The notes under the pieces: model-generated
The model's database searches: none
What the model was told of the DNA's origin: nothing
Seen by the model: the letters and a program-made list of their open reading frames with translations, nothing else
Made by a program: the position numbers and the translations under genes
Assembly: GCA_027579435.1 (NCBI GenBank)
Contig: JANBPK010000809.1
Span: forward strand, 124,001 to 188,000
Direction: 5' to 3'
DNA length: 64,000 nucleotides
Source of the DNA: Candolleomyces eurysporus
Lineage: Eukaryota > Basidiomycota > Agaricomycetes > Agaricales > Psathyrellaceae
In this document: piece after piece, positions 27,855 to 37,361 of the stretch
Numbering within the stretch: the first letter of the stretch is position 1
Layout of the letters: every line of letters begins with the position of its first letter

Positions 27855-29323
27855 ATGGGCCTCAGCGGACGCAAGCAAAAGCAAAGGATCCCGAACGATC
27901 CCCGGAATTTAGCATGGGCTGATGGTAAGCTCCGTCCAACAAAAATAATCACCTTATGGCTCTTGGTTTACATATTGTATTGTAGACGCTGCGCGGTTCG
28001 GCTCGAGTTACCTCTCGAAATTCGGCTGGGACTCGTCAAAGGGGCTGGGTGTGAGTGGAGAAGGGAGGACGACGCATATCAAGGTTGCGCAGAAGCTAGA
28101 TATGATGGGGATTGGTGCTGCTCATATGAAAGACCCCAATGGGATTGCTTGGAAGCAGAATCGGGATTTCGAGAATCTGTTGAAACGCCTTAACGAGAGC
28201 TCGGAGGTGGAGGTGAAGGGAGAGTCGGAGGTGACGACGGTGGAAGTGGAGGTACGAGCAGAGTCGGTGGTTGAGGTTGAGTCTGAGGAGGGGAAGAAAG
28301 AGAAGAAGGAGAAGAAGGAGAAGAGGGAGAAGAGGGAGAAGAAAAAGGATAAAGAGTCGAAGAAGGAGAAAAAGCGAAAGCTCGAAGAGGAGGAAGACGG
28401 TAAAGAGAAGAAAAAGCGACGGAAAACGAGCGAAGAGCCCCAGGAAGAGGATGTCCAGATGAAGGAATCATCTCCACCAGCCACTGCTCCTGCGCCAAAA
28501 CCCGTACACCGGTTCAGATCGTATGTGCCTCCTCGTTTCAAAGCCCAACCCTTCGATCTGATTCTCCTCTGTCGACAGACATCGGGCTCGAGCGATTGCA
28601 GCTAAAAGCATCTCCTCAAAATCATCAGTCCACATTTCCGAAATTCTGGGCATCGCACCAACTCCTTCGACGTCATCCCAATCTGCCTCTGGTTCAGCTA
28701 CGCCTGCCGAGGGTAAACTCACGCAGATCTCAGACATCCCCGAGCTAGAAAAGATTACGACGTCCACCAAGAGCGTCGCCGACTACTTCAAGGAAAAATT
28801 ATCATTAAAGAGCTCCTCAAAGACATCGCCAGCAGCAACTCCAACTAACGACTCGGATGCTAGTCAAGGCAGAGACTATGACGATGAGAGGCCGATGGGA
28901 GGGCTCGGGTTCTCAAGATTACGGTTTGAAGTTCGAGAGGAGAGCCAAGTTGAGGAGGAAACGATGAGGATGGGCTTGTCCAAGTTCTCGTCACTGATGT
29001 CTTCCACCTTCCTTTCCGCTACCGCTACGACACCTTCGAGCTTTGAGGAAACCCCGGAGATTGAGCAGGCACCTGCACCAGAAGAGGAGGCGTCTCCTGA
29101 AGTTGAAGAAGAGGAGGAGAGTCGAGAGGAGAGGAAACGAAGAAAAAAGGAAAGGAAGGAAAGGAAGAAGGCAGAGGCAGAGGCGAAGGAAGAGAAGAAA
29201 AAGAAGAAGAAAAAGTCTGCAGAGAACTCAGAGGTGCCACACGATGGTGCCGACTTGGATGGCGACCAAAAATCCACCAAGAAAAAGAGAAAAAGCAAGC
29301 ATCGCGGCGAAGATTCGACGTGA
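27855..29323 (+). CDS. PXR1: PinX1/PXR1 G-patch nucleolar protein
   Basis: G-patch activator of the Prp43 helicase, acting in rRNA and snoRNA processing and able to inhibit telomerase. It starts MGLSGRKQKQRIPNDPRN, the conserved PXR1 N-terminus. The G-patch follows: SSYLSKFGWDSSKGLGVSGEG, HIKVAQKLDMMGIGA. The middle and end hold lysine/glutamate-rich tracts (about 28290-28430 and 29130-29220), much larger than in yeast Pxr1 but of the same type. Introns at 27925-27985 (WAD/DAARFG) and 28521-28578 (FRS/HRARAIAAK) keep frame. The conserved block MGGLGFSRLR (about 28897) lies C-terminal. The stop is at 29321-29323, about 150 bp from the convergent lipase stop. Confidence 0.92.
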
Positions 29324-29472
29324 ACCTTCTGATCGATATACTCCACCTTCATGATGATACCGCGCTTGCAATTAATTACCCATAGATATCGGGGTACTAG
29401 TTGTATTATACATTAGGCCGCCGCTATATGGTGCCTTCGACCCTAGTATTATCGTCCATCGTCCAGGCAGCT

Positions 29473-31002
29473 CTAGTGGGCGGCCTCTCCATTCAGTTTC
29501 GAGTCGTCCGGATCTCGCCGTACGAAGCGGTTCAGAGTACCCAAAACTTCAGGAATTACATCCACATGAACATTCCTTCCCCACAATACGTCCAGGTGTT
29601 CGTACCCATGCAGTCTTTTCGCCAAGGTATGCTCTGGAAGTTGCGCCAGCATAGCGTTTATATCCACCAGACTGTCCGAGTCACCGTAGAGAAGCACAAT
29701 AGGTGATGCTATGTTGCGAGTCGGGAAACGTGCGGGTCTGTACGAGCTGACGGAAGTTCGTGTGACTGGGGAGAGAACGTCGTCGTCGTACATCTGGAAT
29801 GAGGCATTGCGCATGATTTGGAACCAGTGGACAATGGATTTCACTGAAGCGAACGAATACAGATGAGCAAAGGCCGCGATTCGCTGGTACGTGGAGATGT
29901 TGTGACTGTGCCAGTTGAAAAGCCAAACGAGGGACCGGTCGATAAATTTCGTGAATATGGGCGGATATAAGATAGATTGCCACATTGTTGCGGATGAGAG
30001 GATAGCTTTGCGGCCAAAGATTAGGAAAAGGAGAGTTGGGCTGCAGAAAACGTCAAGACGAGTACAAGAGACGAGGGGTTGCGACTTACGAAGCCTTCAT
30101 TAGTCCATCCACCAGAGGAGCTGACAGTCCTGCAGGATTCATAGCAGGGGCCAAAGCGATGAAGACATTAATTCTGTCATTCAGCTGGGGATGGATGCTC
30201 AATGCAGCAAACGCCTGAGCCGTTCCTTGACTGAATCCGATGTAACTGAGTGTTTTGGCCTTGGTAACATCTAGAATGTAACTGATGGAATCAGGAATGT
30301 CGTGCCAGGCAAAGTCATCAATGCTACGGGACAATCGTCAGACAAGGGCGGATCGAAACAAAATCGGAGGAAGCAAACCTAAAGTCCCAAAATTTGGCCG
30401 TGTTAGGTCCATGGTGAATAGATTTCTTCGAGTACTTATTTCCTCTAACGACAACGTTAGGACTACAAGGACAATGAGAGAATCCAACCAACATACCTAT
30501 TGTTTCCAAACCAGACATCGTATCCTTGCTCAACAAGGACGAAAGGGAGGGAGCGCTGAGCCTCGGTCAAGCAAACCCAGACTTCGCTATTCATCAGCAA
30601 GCCGTGGTGCAGGTATACCACTGGCTTTCCTGTGGTGTACCCGGGACTGGGATTCTTCTCCCCTCGTTTGGCAGGCAACCGGTGCAGACCGAGGAGGTAT
30701 CCGTCTTTGGTGAGAACAACATGGTCTTCGGGGGTGTAGCCGTGGATGCTGCAGAGCTCGTCGAAATCGCGAGCGTTGAGAACGTCGTTGGCTCGTTTTT
30801 TCTCTTCCGCGGCGTCTTGGGGCGCTCCACTAATGAAGTGGAATATAACCCGAGAGCGCTTGTAGAACCAGTTGATGACGGATTTCGGCAGACAGAGGAT
30901 TATGAGATGTATTAGGTTTTCGAATGCGAGGGCAACGAATCCAACGATGAGGGCTATATAGTCTTGAAAGAATAGGCGACCGAGAAGAGGGAGGCGGGGC
31001 AT
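29473..31002 (-). CDS. Steryl ester hydrolase / acid-lipase-family lipase (Tgl1/Yeh type)
   Basis: Alpha/beta-hydrolase that likely splits steryl esters or triacylglycerol on lipid droplets. The N-terminus has a membrane stretch (YIALIVGFVALAFENLIHLI). The lipase signatures follow: IHGYTPEDHVVLTKDGYLL, VVYLHHGLLMNSEVW, VEQGYDVWFGNNRG, then GFSQGTAQ with the nucleophile Ser. The likely catalytic Asp is in LLYGDSDSLVD and the His in HGYEHLDVLWG. This order and spacing match yeast Tgl1/Yeh1. Several short introns are present, one after GNNR and one joining FWDF to SIDDFAWHD. The ATG at 31000-31002 is only about 100 bp from the divergent gene start. Confidence 0.88.
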
Positions 31003-31047
31003 CGTGAGCGGAGGGAGAGCATGGCGTCGAAATCAGATGCAACCCAC

Positions 31048-31055
31048 TATATAAA
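31048..31055 (+). promoter_or_regulatory. TATA box of the signal-anchored protein gene
   Basis: TATATAAA lies 50-57 bp before the ATG at 31105. An upstream in-frame ATG at 31021 lies before the TATA box, so 31105 is the better start. Confidence 0.55.
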
Positions 31056-31104
31056 GCGCCACCTAACCCCAAATGGAGGTTTGATCCCAACCACAATCGT
31101 CGTC

Positions 31105-32468
31105 ATGATATTGATGCCATCCCCATCCAGAACTCCCAAGTGGACACTGATCCTCGCTTTGCTCCTCTATCTGGCCTTTTTGAGGCTCAGGGATACCAAG
31201 GGGCCCACCACTGGAACTGCTCTGAATGCACTGAACGACGCTCTGGACCAGGAAGCACGCGACTTTCTCGATTCGGTGCCCGCCCCGAAGCAACATCTCG
31301 CAACCGCGAGGCTGCAGAATCTCCTTGACTGTGACGACTCATTAAAGTCTCCGAGATACATGAGGCAGGACACCTTTTCAAATGCAAGCTGCAGCTCCCA
31401 TTCGTCCCCTTTCGAGATCCTGCCAGATGCCTCAACCCGGATATGCGACCGTCTCGCTGGAAAACGCATCGCATTTGTTGGACCCTTGACCACCTACCAT
31501 CTTCATAACATGTGGCTTGAAACCTTGGAGGAACACGAAGGTCATTCTTTGTATTGCCCTGGACCAGAATACTGCGTCTTCCACCACATCTGCTTTCCTG
31601 GCCGAAACGCCTCAATCTATATGGATGGTCGCAAACACAAGTTCCCAAAGAACCAAGAACTTCAAGAAACACGTTCTGCCATCCTCCAGTATACTTTATC
31701 GACTGCTCTAGTTTCTCAGCAGGATAAATCACACGATGTCTATACCCGCCCCACTGTCGATCCATTGACCGGAGTCCGAACGCGAAGCTACTTCTGGCTG
31801 AGGAAGGCTCAAAAGGCGCACATTCTGGTTCTCAGCCAAGGTCCTGTGCCAGCACCAGCGTGGAGCTACACAAAGTTTTTTCAGTCAGCGGGCTACGCCT
31901 ACGTTAATAGTGTACTCCGTTTGTGGAGACCAAAGGCTTTGGCACACGAGCTTGTCGCACATGCTCTCAATGCAACCCATGTGTCGTTTCTTCCTGCACT
32001 GAAGGAGGCGCTACAGACCATCCAAGGCGACACCCAAATTCGGAACTCTCTGATCATATGGCACGGACACTGGGCCTTGGGATCGCAATGCACCAACTCA
32101 GGTCTCCCAAAGTACATCCCTCGAATCCCACAATTTTGGACTTCAGATCAAGATTTGGTTGACCCGTGGACTTTTTATTATAACATTCAAAGTGAGTGAA
32201 GTATTTTCATATGCTGCACCACGCTTAGCCAGTACCTCTAGTCTACATGCAAGATCGAATCCTACCAAAACTCCTCCCGCACTTCAATGTTCTGTACATG
32301 CCATTGACTCTACCGTCAGAGGGCAAGCTTTCGGAGCAGCCTTCTGATGAGCCGGGCTATCGGAAAGACTGTATAAGACAGCGAGCGAAGTCTTTGGAGG
32401 CCGTCTTCTTCAGTAATTTGTTCCACTTGCTAGAGTTGAATCACTTTTCGCCCACGCCAATAGTATAA
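31105..32468 (+). CDS. Signal-anchored type II membrane protein of unknown family
   Basis: I do not recognise the family. The N-terminus MILMPSPSRTPKW is followed by a single hydrophobic anchor (TLILALLLYLAFL), then a large lumenal or extracellular part. It contains conserved-looking blocks: DRLAGKRIAFVGPLTTYHLH, LYCPGPEYCVFHHICFPGR (four clustered Cys), VLSQGPVPAPAW, IIWHGHWALG, and ILPKLLPHFNVLYMP. The layout (N-terminal anchor, a GKRIAFVG block near the start, His-containing blocks near the end) recalls PC-esterase or capsule O-acetyltransferase-like proteins, but no GDS motif is seen, so I do not assign that. One intron (donor at about 32191) joins YNIQ to the last exon. The stop is 13 bp from the convergent stop codon. 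Confidence 0.72.
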
Positions 32469-32481
32469 AAGCTATATGCAT

Positions 32482-33150
32482 CTATTTCCCTTTCCTCTTC
32501 GTTTTTCTTTGATTATCTTCTACTCCTGTACCCTTTTTAAATCCCCCGCAATCCAGAGCTTGGTTAGCGACTCGAGATATCAGCCTCCAACGTTCTGAAC
32601 CTAGCTTTACATCCCCGTACCATCGTGAAACGACAATAACTGTGTTGTTGCAACCAGAAAGCTCGAGTAGCCGTGCTAGTCTATCACCACTCCCACTCTC
32701 GCCCCCGTCATTCTGGCCCAGGACGAGCTGGGAAGATGAGGGGTCAGCTGTGCGATATGCGTACATGCAATGTGTGGCACGTTTGAGAGCCGGAAGCGCA
32801 GATAGGTGGTCGAGAAATTTCGGTAATGATTGAGAGTCTGGAAGGGTGGACGCGTGAGCTAAGAAGACTGATTTTCGGTCAGAAATCCTATCCGAAGAAT
32901 AGATCGGATGAGGCCAGCCGTTTTCACTCTCTGTTCAAATGGTGGTGTTGAGTCCGGAATGTCTGAAATTGAATGATCAAGGTTCGGACTTTCGCACCTG
33001 TCCGCTTGCTGGCAGAAGACATGGGTCGTCCCTGACCGCCACCACCACCAATACCGCATCTATGAAGCCTTCCAAATCCTTCTCGGAGAAACCTTGTCGG
33101 CCAGGAATGGAGACAAGACTGGTGTGCCATCGAGCCAGCCAGTTTAGGAC
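32482..33150 (-). CDS. IMPACT/UPF0029-family protein, 5' end unresolved
   Basis: The C-terminal two thirds are an IMPACT (YigZ/UPF0029) domain: ISDRKSVFLAHASTLPD, THCMYAYRTAD, DGGESGSGDRLARLLEL, and IVVSRWYGDVKLGSERW. It ends in a basic tail, KRKGK. Family members include Yih1, which binds Gcn1 and dampens Gcn2, and the smaller yeast YDL177C type; this one is closer to the short kind. Upstream the same frame reads WHTSLVSIPGRQGFSEKDLEGF and then meets two stops (about 32990 and 32940). No intron with canonical ends and matching phase removes them, so the 5' exons and start are not settled. The right boundary given is approximate. Confidence 0.65.
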
Positions 33151-33670
33151 GTTTGAGGTTCAGCAGCCGCCCGACGGACCTCGCTGAGAATTCAGTGGAG
33201 AAACTTGTCACTGCAATTCCTTCCCCGTTTGTCTACCTTTTCTTCAGCAGGGCTTTGCTGTCGACACCATGTGCACAGGCTGCAGCGCGGAAAACCTGCA
33301 AAGATGGGAGAAGAAGGAATAGGGAGCACGTTGGTAGGAAGAGAAGGCTAACCCGAGCCGCTGGTCAGCCGTTATCAGGCTCCCACCGTTCCGAGATCCA
33401 AACTCATTTTATTGACAAAGGGTCTGATATATGATAACCTCTATTCAATTTGAGAGACCCTCTACGGGTTCTCGTTCACAGAGTTGGCAGAACACATGAA
33501 AACTATGCCCAAACCCATGCGAGTCAGCCGCTGCCGGTTTCGTCGACCGTGAAGTCTCGACTCAGCCCCGAGGCCCGCCATAGATGATATATTCCTTCAC
33601 GCTACGTTATATCTGAGCTGCCCCACTACCTTCTCCTTTCTCTCCGATAAGTCAGCTTGTCAGAGCACTG
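33151..33670. other. Intergenic region before glucosamine-6-phosphate isomerase
   Basis: Divergent upstream region, partly perhaps 5' exons of the IMPACT-family gene. No promoter motif stands out. Confidence 0.4.
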
Positions 33671-34987
33671 ATGCGTTCGTGTTTGCCTCCTCGGTTGTAA
33701 CTTACGAGTCGTTGATCGAAATGCATAGGTCTCATCATCCGAGAGGATGCTACCTCTGTCGGGGAGTACATCGGGCATTACATTGCCAAACGGTGAGTTC
33801 TCTACCCTCTCTCGATGCATTGCAAAGCTTTAAACTTCAATAGCATCAATGACTTTGGGCCTACCTCAGAGAGACCGTTCGTGCTCGGGCTTCCCACTGG
33901 ATCCTCCCCGATCCCTACATACCAGGTTCTCATAAAGCTGGTCAAGGAGGGCAAACTCTCGTATGTCTGCGTCCACGTCTTATCGTGAAATCGGTGGACT
34001 CAGACTATCCGTCGTAAACTTCGTAGATTCAAGAATGTTGTAACGTTCAACATGGACGAGTACGTCGGACTGCCTCAAGAGCACCCCGAGTCGTATCACA
34101 GCTTCATGTTCAGAGAGCTGTTTTCTCAAAGTGAGTAGATCGGGCGGGCGGGCGTAGCTCGACTCGTAGTATCAGCAATTAATCAGCCATATATATGTAG
34201 TTGACATCCCTCCCGCGAACGTCCATATTCTGGACGGAAACGCCAAAGACCTAGTGGCCGAATGCAAGGAGTACGAGGAGAAAATCAAGGCCTTCGGCGG
34301 CGTCGAGCTCTTCTTTGGCGGTATCGGCGAGGACGGCCATATAGCGTTCAATGTCAGCACTGGGCCACCGCGCCCACGCAGCTTTTTGCATCTGTTCTCT
34401 AACGGAATCATGTCTCTAGGAACCAGGATCTTCTCTCCAATCTCGCACTCGTATCAAGACTCTGGCGTACGGCACTATCCTAGCCAACGCCCGATTTTTC
34501 GACAACGATATCTCAGCCGTCCCTCACATGGCCCTCACCGTTGGCGTCCAAACAGTCCTTGAGAGCAGGGAGGTCGTGATCGTGGTTACTGGCCAGCGGA
34601 AGGCGTTGGCGTTGAGTAAAGCAATTGGTCAGTTAGCTCTGTCCAAAACCAACATGATATTTAGTACTGAGGCACCTCATGAATACAGAGGAAGGAGTCA
34701 ATCACTTGGTAAGCTCTTTCAGGTTCAGTTTGGCGCAATTGATGCTAACCAATGGAACGTACTATTCAGTGGACTCTGTCGGCTCTCCAAAGTCACCCTT
34801 GGGCTCTAGTCGTTGCAGATGAAGATGCTACCCTTGGTAAGATGCACAAATTTTTTTTGTCTGACAAACTCACATAGAACTACTATCGTTTGTAGAACTT
34901 CGGGTCAAGACTGTCAAATATTTCAAGTCCATTGAGAAGGTGCAAGAAGAAGTGGATGCTATGCAGCGTAGTAATAAGTCTGAATAG
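33671..34987 (+). CDS. NAG1: Glucosamine-6-phosphate isomerase/deaminase (NagB family)
   Basis: Converts glucosamine-6-phosphate to fructose-6-phosphate and ammonia in chitin-sugar use. The first coding exon is 4 nt (ATGC, 33671-33674). The intron at 33675-33728 joins it to give [16 protein letters not shown], the exact family start. Further motifs: [14 protein letters not shown] (phosphate loop), [11 protein letters not shown] with the catalytic Asp, [19 protein letters not shown] with catalytic Asp and His, and [12 protein letters not shown]. Introns at 33793-33843, 33961-34026, 34131-34200 and 34353-34419 and three later ones keep frame. The end reads SNKSE. In yeasts the gene often sits with other GlcNAc genes; no such neighbour is seen here. 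Confidence 0.93.
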
Positions 34988-35180
34988 ATCGGATGGGGGT
35001 CAGCTAACGCCAGTGCAAAGGAAGATATGTAACCACCTCTTCAAACAACGATGATTGAATTCTAAATATCGCAATGTGGATCCTGTGTATCAGTTTGTTC
35101 AAGAGAGTGAATAAAATGGAACAATAAACAACCCAAGAAAACATGAATTTCCAGCAGCAGAAGGAGTGAAAAAAAGAATA

Positions 35181-35262
35181 GGTGCTACCAGGGTTCGAAC
35201 CTGGGTTTCGGGAATTCTAGAGTAATCAAAATCCCGAGTGATAACCACTACACTATAGCACC
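35181..35262 (-). tRNA. tRNA-Gln (anticodon UUG), with 11-nt intron
   Basis: Minus-strand cloverleaf with acceptor GGTGCTA pairing TAGCACC and D-arm TAGTGTAGTGGTTATCAC, identical in type to yeast tRNA-Gln. The anticodon stem is CGGGA/TCCCG and the T-arm CCAGGTTCGAACCCTGG. The anticodon loop reads TTTTGA + T once an intron at 35215-35225 is removed, which sits at the standard position 37/38. The anticodon is at 35227-35229 (TTG on the minus strand). Confidence 0.93.
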
Positions 35263-35327
35263 ACATACTAATTAATTCAAACAAGCTCCTCAGACCGGAT
35301 TTTAGTGAAACGAAAATTTGTGGATTA

Positions 35328-37045
35328 CTACAAGCCCTTTCTCGTCGTCATCCATGCCTGCAATGAATCCTTTTCAACACTGACCTCATGTCCGGCTTGC
35401 AAATGGCGGCGAAGGTCGTAGAGCCGTGAGAAGGAGTAATCGCAGCGAGACTGGGAAGATGCGGTTCCAGTAGCAGTGTTTTCGCACTCCAGCCCATTCA
35501 AATCAGGGAAAGGGCACTTCCAGCGTCCGACCTTGTTCATGGTCCGGTCAGCGTAGGCCTTTCCTGTGATCCGGTCGATATGTCCTTCTTCGAGTGTTTT
35601 GGAATCTGAGCCGTACCCATCCTCCTCTTCGTCCGCTTGCTCTCCCTCGTCAGACTCTTCCAAGGACGTTTGGCCGTGAATCTTGGCTGCATGACGCTGG
35701 AGGAGATGCTTGTAGCCAAAAGCCTTATGGCATTGGGGGCAGACAAAGTCCCGCTTCCCCAAGTGGCTTACGTTTTTGTGGGTTGTCAGCGCTTTTTTTC
35801 TGCTGGAGATTCAGGATCATATGGACTACATGGGAGACGGGAGGCGACTGACCGATTTGAAATCCTTGCCACACCCTTCAGCGTCGCATTTCCAATCTCT
35901 TCCAATGTCACCTCCACGCCGTGGCTTTTTGAAGGGACGCTCGCCTCCAGAATCATTTGTATCAGGCCCGAAGGAACTGAGGAGTTCCTCTTCAACCGCC
36001 TGTTGGTCGTGAAGTTTTTGGTGGGACTTTAGGCCCTTATGAGAAGCAAAAATACGACCTTTGCACGAGGGATGGTGACATGTTGGCGGATGCACGGTGC
36101 GGATGTGGCTTTGCAAGGCGGACCATGTTGAGAAAAATATCGGAGTGCCCTGAGACTGAGCCAGGCAAGATCCTTGAACGCAAGTATAGCGTTTGTCTTA
36201 TCCACGTATCAGGACGGATATTTGACTTCCAGAAGGACGAGCTGCTCACCGTCGTGTGTCTTTTTGTGCGTTCTCAAGTGTTGGTTGGTGTCGAAGGACT
36301 TGGAGCAACCTTCATGGTCACAGAGATATGGTTTCGTACCGGGGGGAGAATGGATTTGACAGATATGACTTCTCAGTTGATGATGCTTCGAGAACGCTTC
36401 ATGGCAACCCTCTTCTGTACACTGTAAATATATCAGACCATCTGTTTTGTATTGTAGCGTGCGATACTTACTTGGAAGGGTTTGGCACCGTTGTGCCAGT
36501 CTTGATGAACTTTCAGGTGCTGGGACGTCCAAAACCTCTTTTCACAATCTTGAAAATCACAGATAAATGGGCGAGAGGATTCGGGCAAGTGGGTGCGAGC
36601 ATGCGCTTGGAGATGGGCTTCTCGGAAATAAGACTTTTGGCAGGTATCACATACGAACGGCCTCTGCAAAAGCAAAATCAGTACGGCCCAGTAAACCGAT
36701 GGGGCAGTATCTGACCTCTCCAGTATGCGTTCGTTCATGTTCTGAGAGCCGAGAGGGCTTTGAATACGCTTTATCGCATCCAGCATGCGTGCACTGGTAG
36801 CGTCGCTTTGTATTGGCAACCAGTTTCCCGTTCACGAGGATAGGCTTTAGTGATGAGCTTGGGACCCGAGTCGCTGGCTGCTCGAAGTCCGAGTGCTCAG
36901 AAGCGCTTGGCTCTGGACTCGACGCAAGATGTATGACACCGACATGGGTGTCGTCGGCCTTGCGCTTTCCAAGGACTGTAGTAGTGAGGGTAATTGAGGT
37001 CTCCATCAGAGCAAATTGCGAGCCGGGATCATGATCTACAAACAT
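35328..37045 (-). CDS. Transcription factor IIIA (C2H2 zinc-finger protein)
   Basis: Binds the internal control region of 5S rRNA genes to recruit TFIIIC and RNA polymerase III, and may bind 5S RNA. Successive C2H2 fingers are seen: YQCTHAGCDKAYSKPSRLSEHERTH, FVCDTCQKSYFREAHLQAHARTH, FICDFQDCEKRFWTSQHLKVHQDWH, a finger with HEAFSKHHQLRSHICQIH, YLCDHEGCSKSFDTNQHLRTHKKTH, and later ones with TCHHPSCKG, WKCDAEGCGKDF and FVCPQCHKAFGYKHLLQRHAAKIH. The long linker between fingers near the C-terminus is acidic. Nine or so fingers with this spacing and the GxxK pattern fit fungal TFIIIA. The first in-frame ATG I see is at 37043-37045 (MFVDHDPGS); upstream exons are possible. Confidence 0.82.
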
Positions 37046-37361
37046 TTTTGGAACGCCGACATGTTTGGTCTTGCTTGGTGCTGGGGTCACTGGAGGCTCT
37101 TGGTTGTTCGACCTCTGAGTGGAGCCCCGACGCGCTTGAGAGATTAGAAGCCAGAAATACCCTCTGACAGCAATTTAAAAGCTATAACACGAAGAGGCTG
37201 ATATCCTGTCTCTGTTCAGGACGTGTGGCGGGAGACGCGACGCGACGCGTTTAATGAGCTTAGTCAGCAAGGGCGCGCCGCGTTGTTGGTTTGTGTTGTG
37301 GGTCGCTCGTTGAACGACGCGGTGACGGGTATTCACGCGCGTCGTCTGTTGATCCACGACC
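37046..37361. other. Divergent promoter region of TFIIIA and the Spt21/Ams2-like gene
   Basis: About 320 bp. It holds several GACGCG/CGCGTC repeats (about 37230-37345, for example GACGCGACGCGACGCG at 37236-37251). These are MluI-box-like (ACGCGT) elements, as expected for cell-cycle genes of the G1/S class. This is inference from motif only. Confidence 0.5.

Noticed and set aside
28280..28430. Repetitive GAGAAGAAGGAG tract as a microsatellite or separate repeat element
   Set aside because: It lies inside the PXR1 coding frame and encodes the Lys/Glu-rich region expected in this family.
31021..31104. ATG at 31021 as the start of the signal-anchored protein
   Set aside because: It lies upstream of a good TATA box (31048-31055), and starting at 31105 gives a proper N-terminal anchor.
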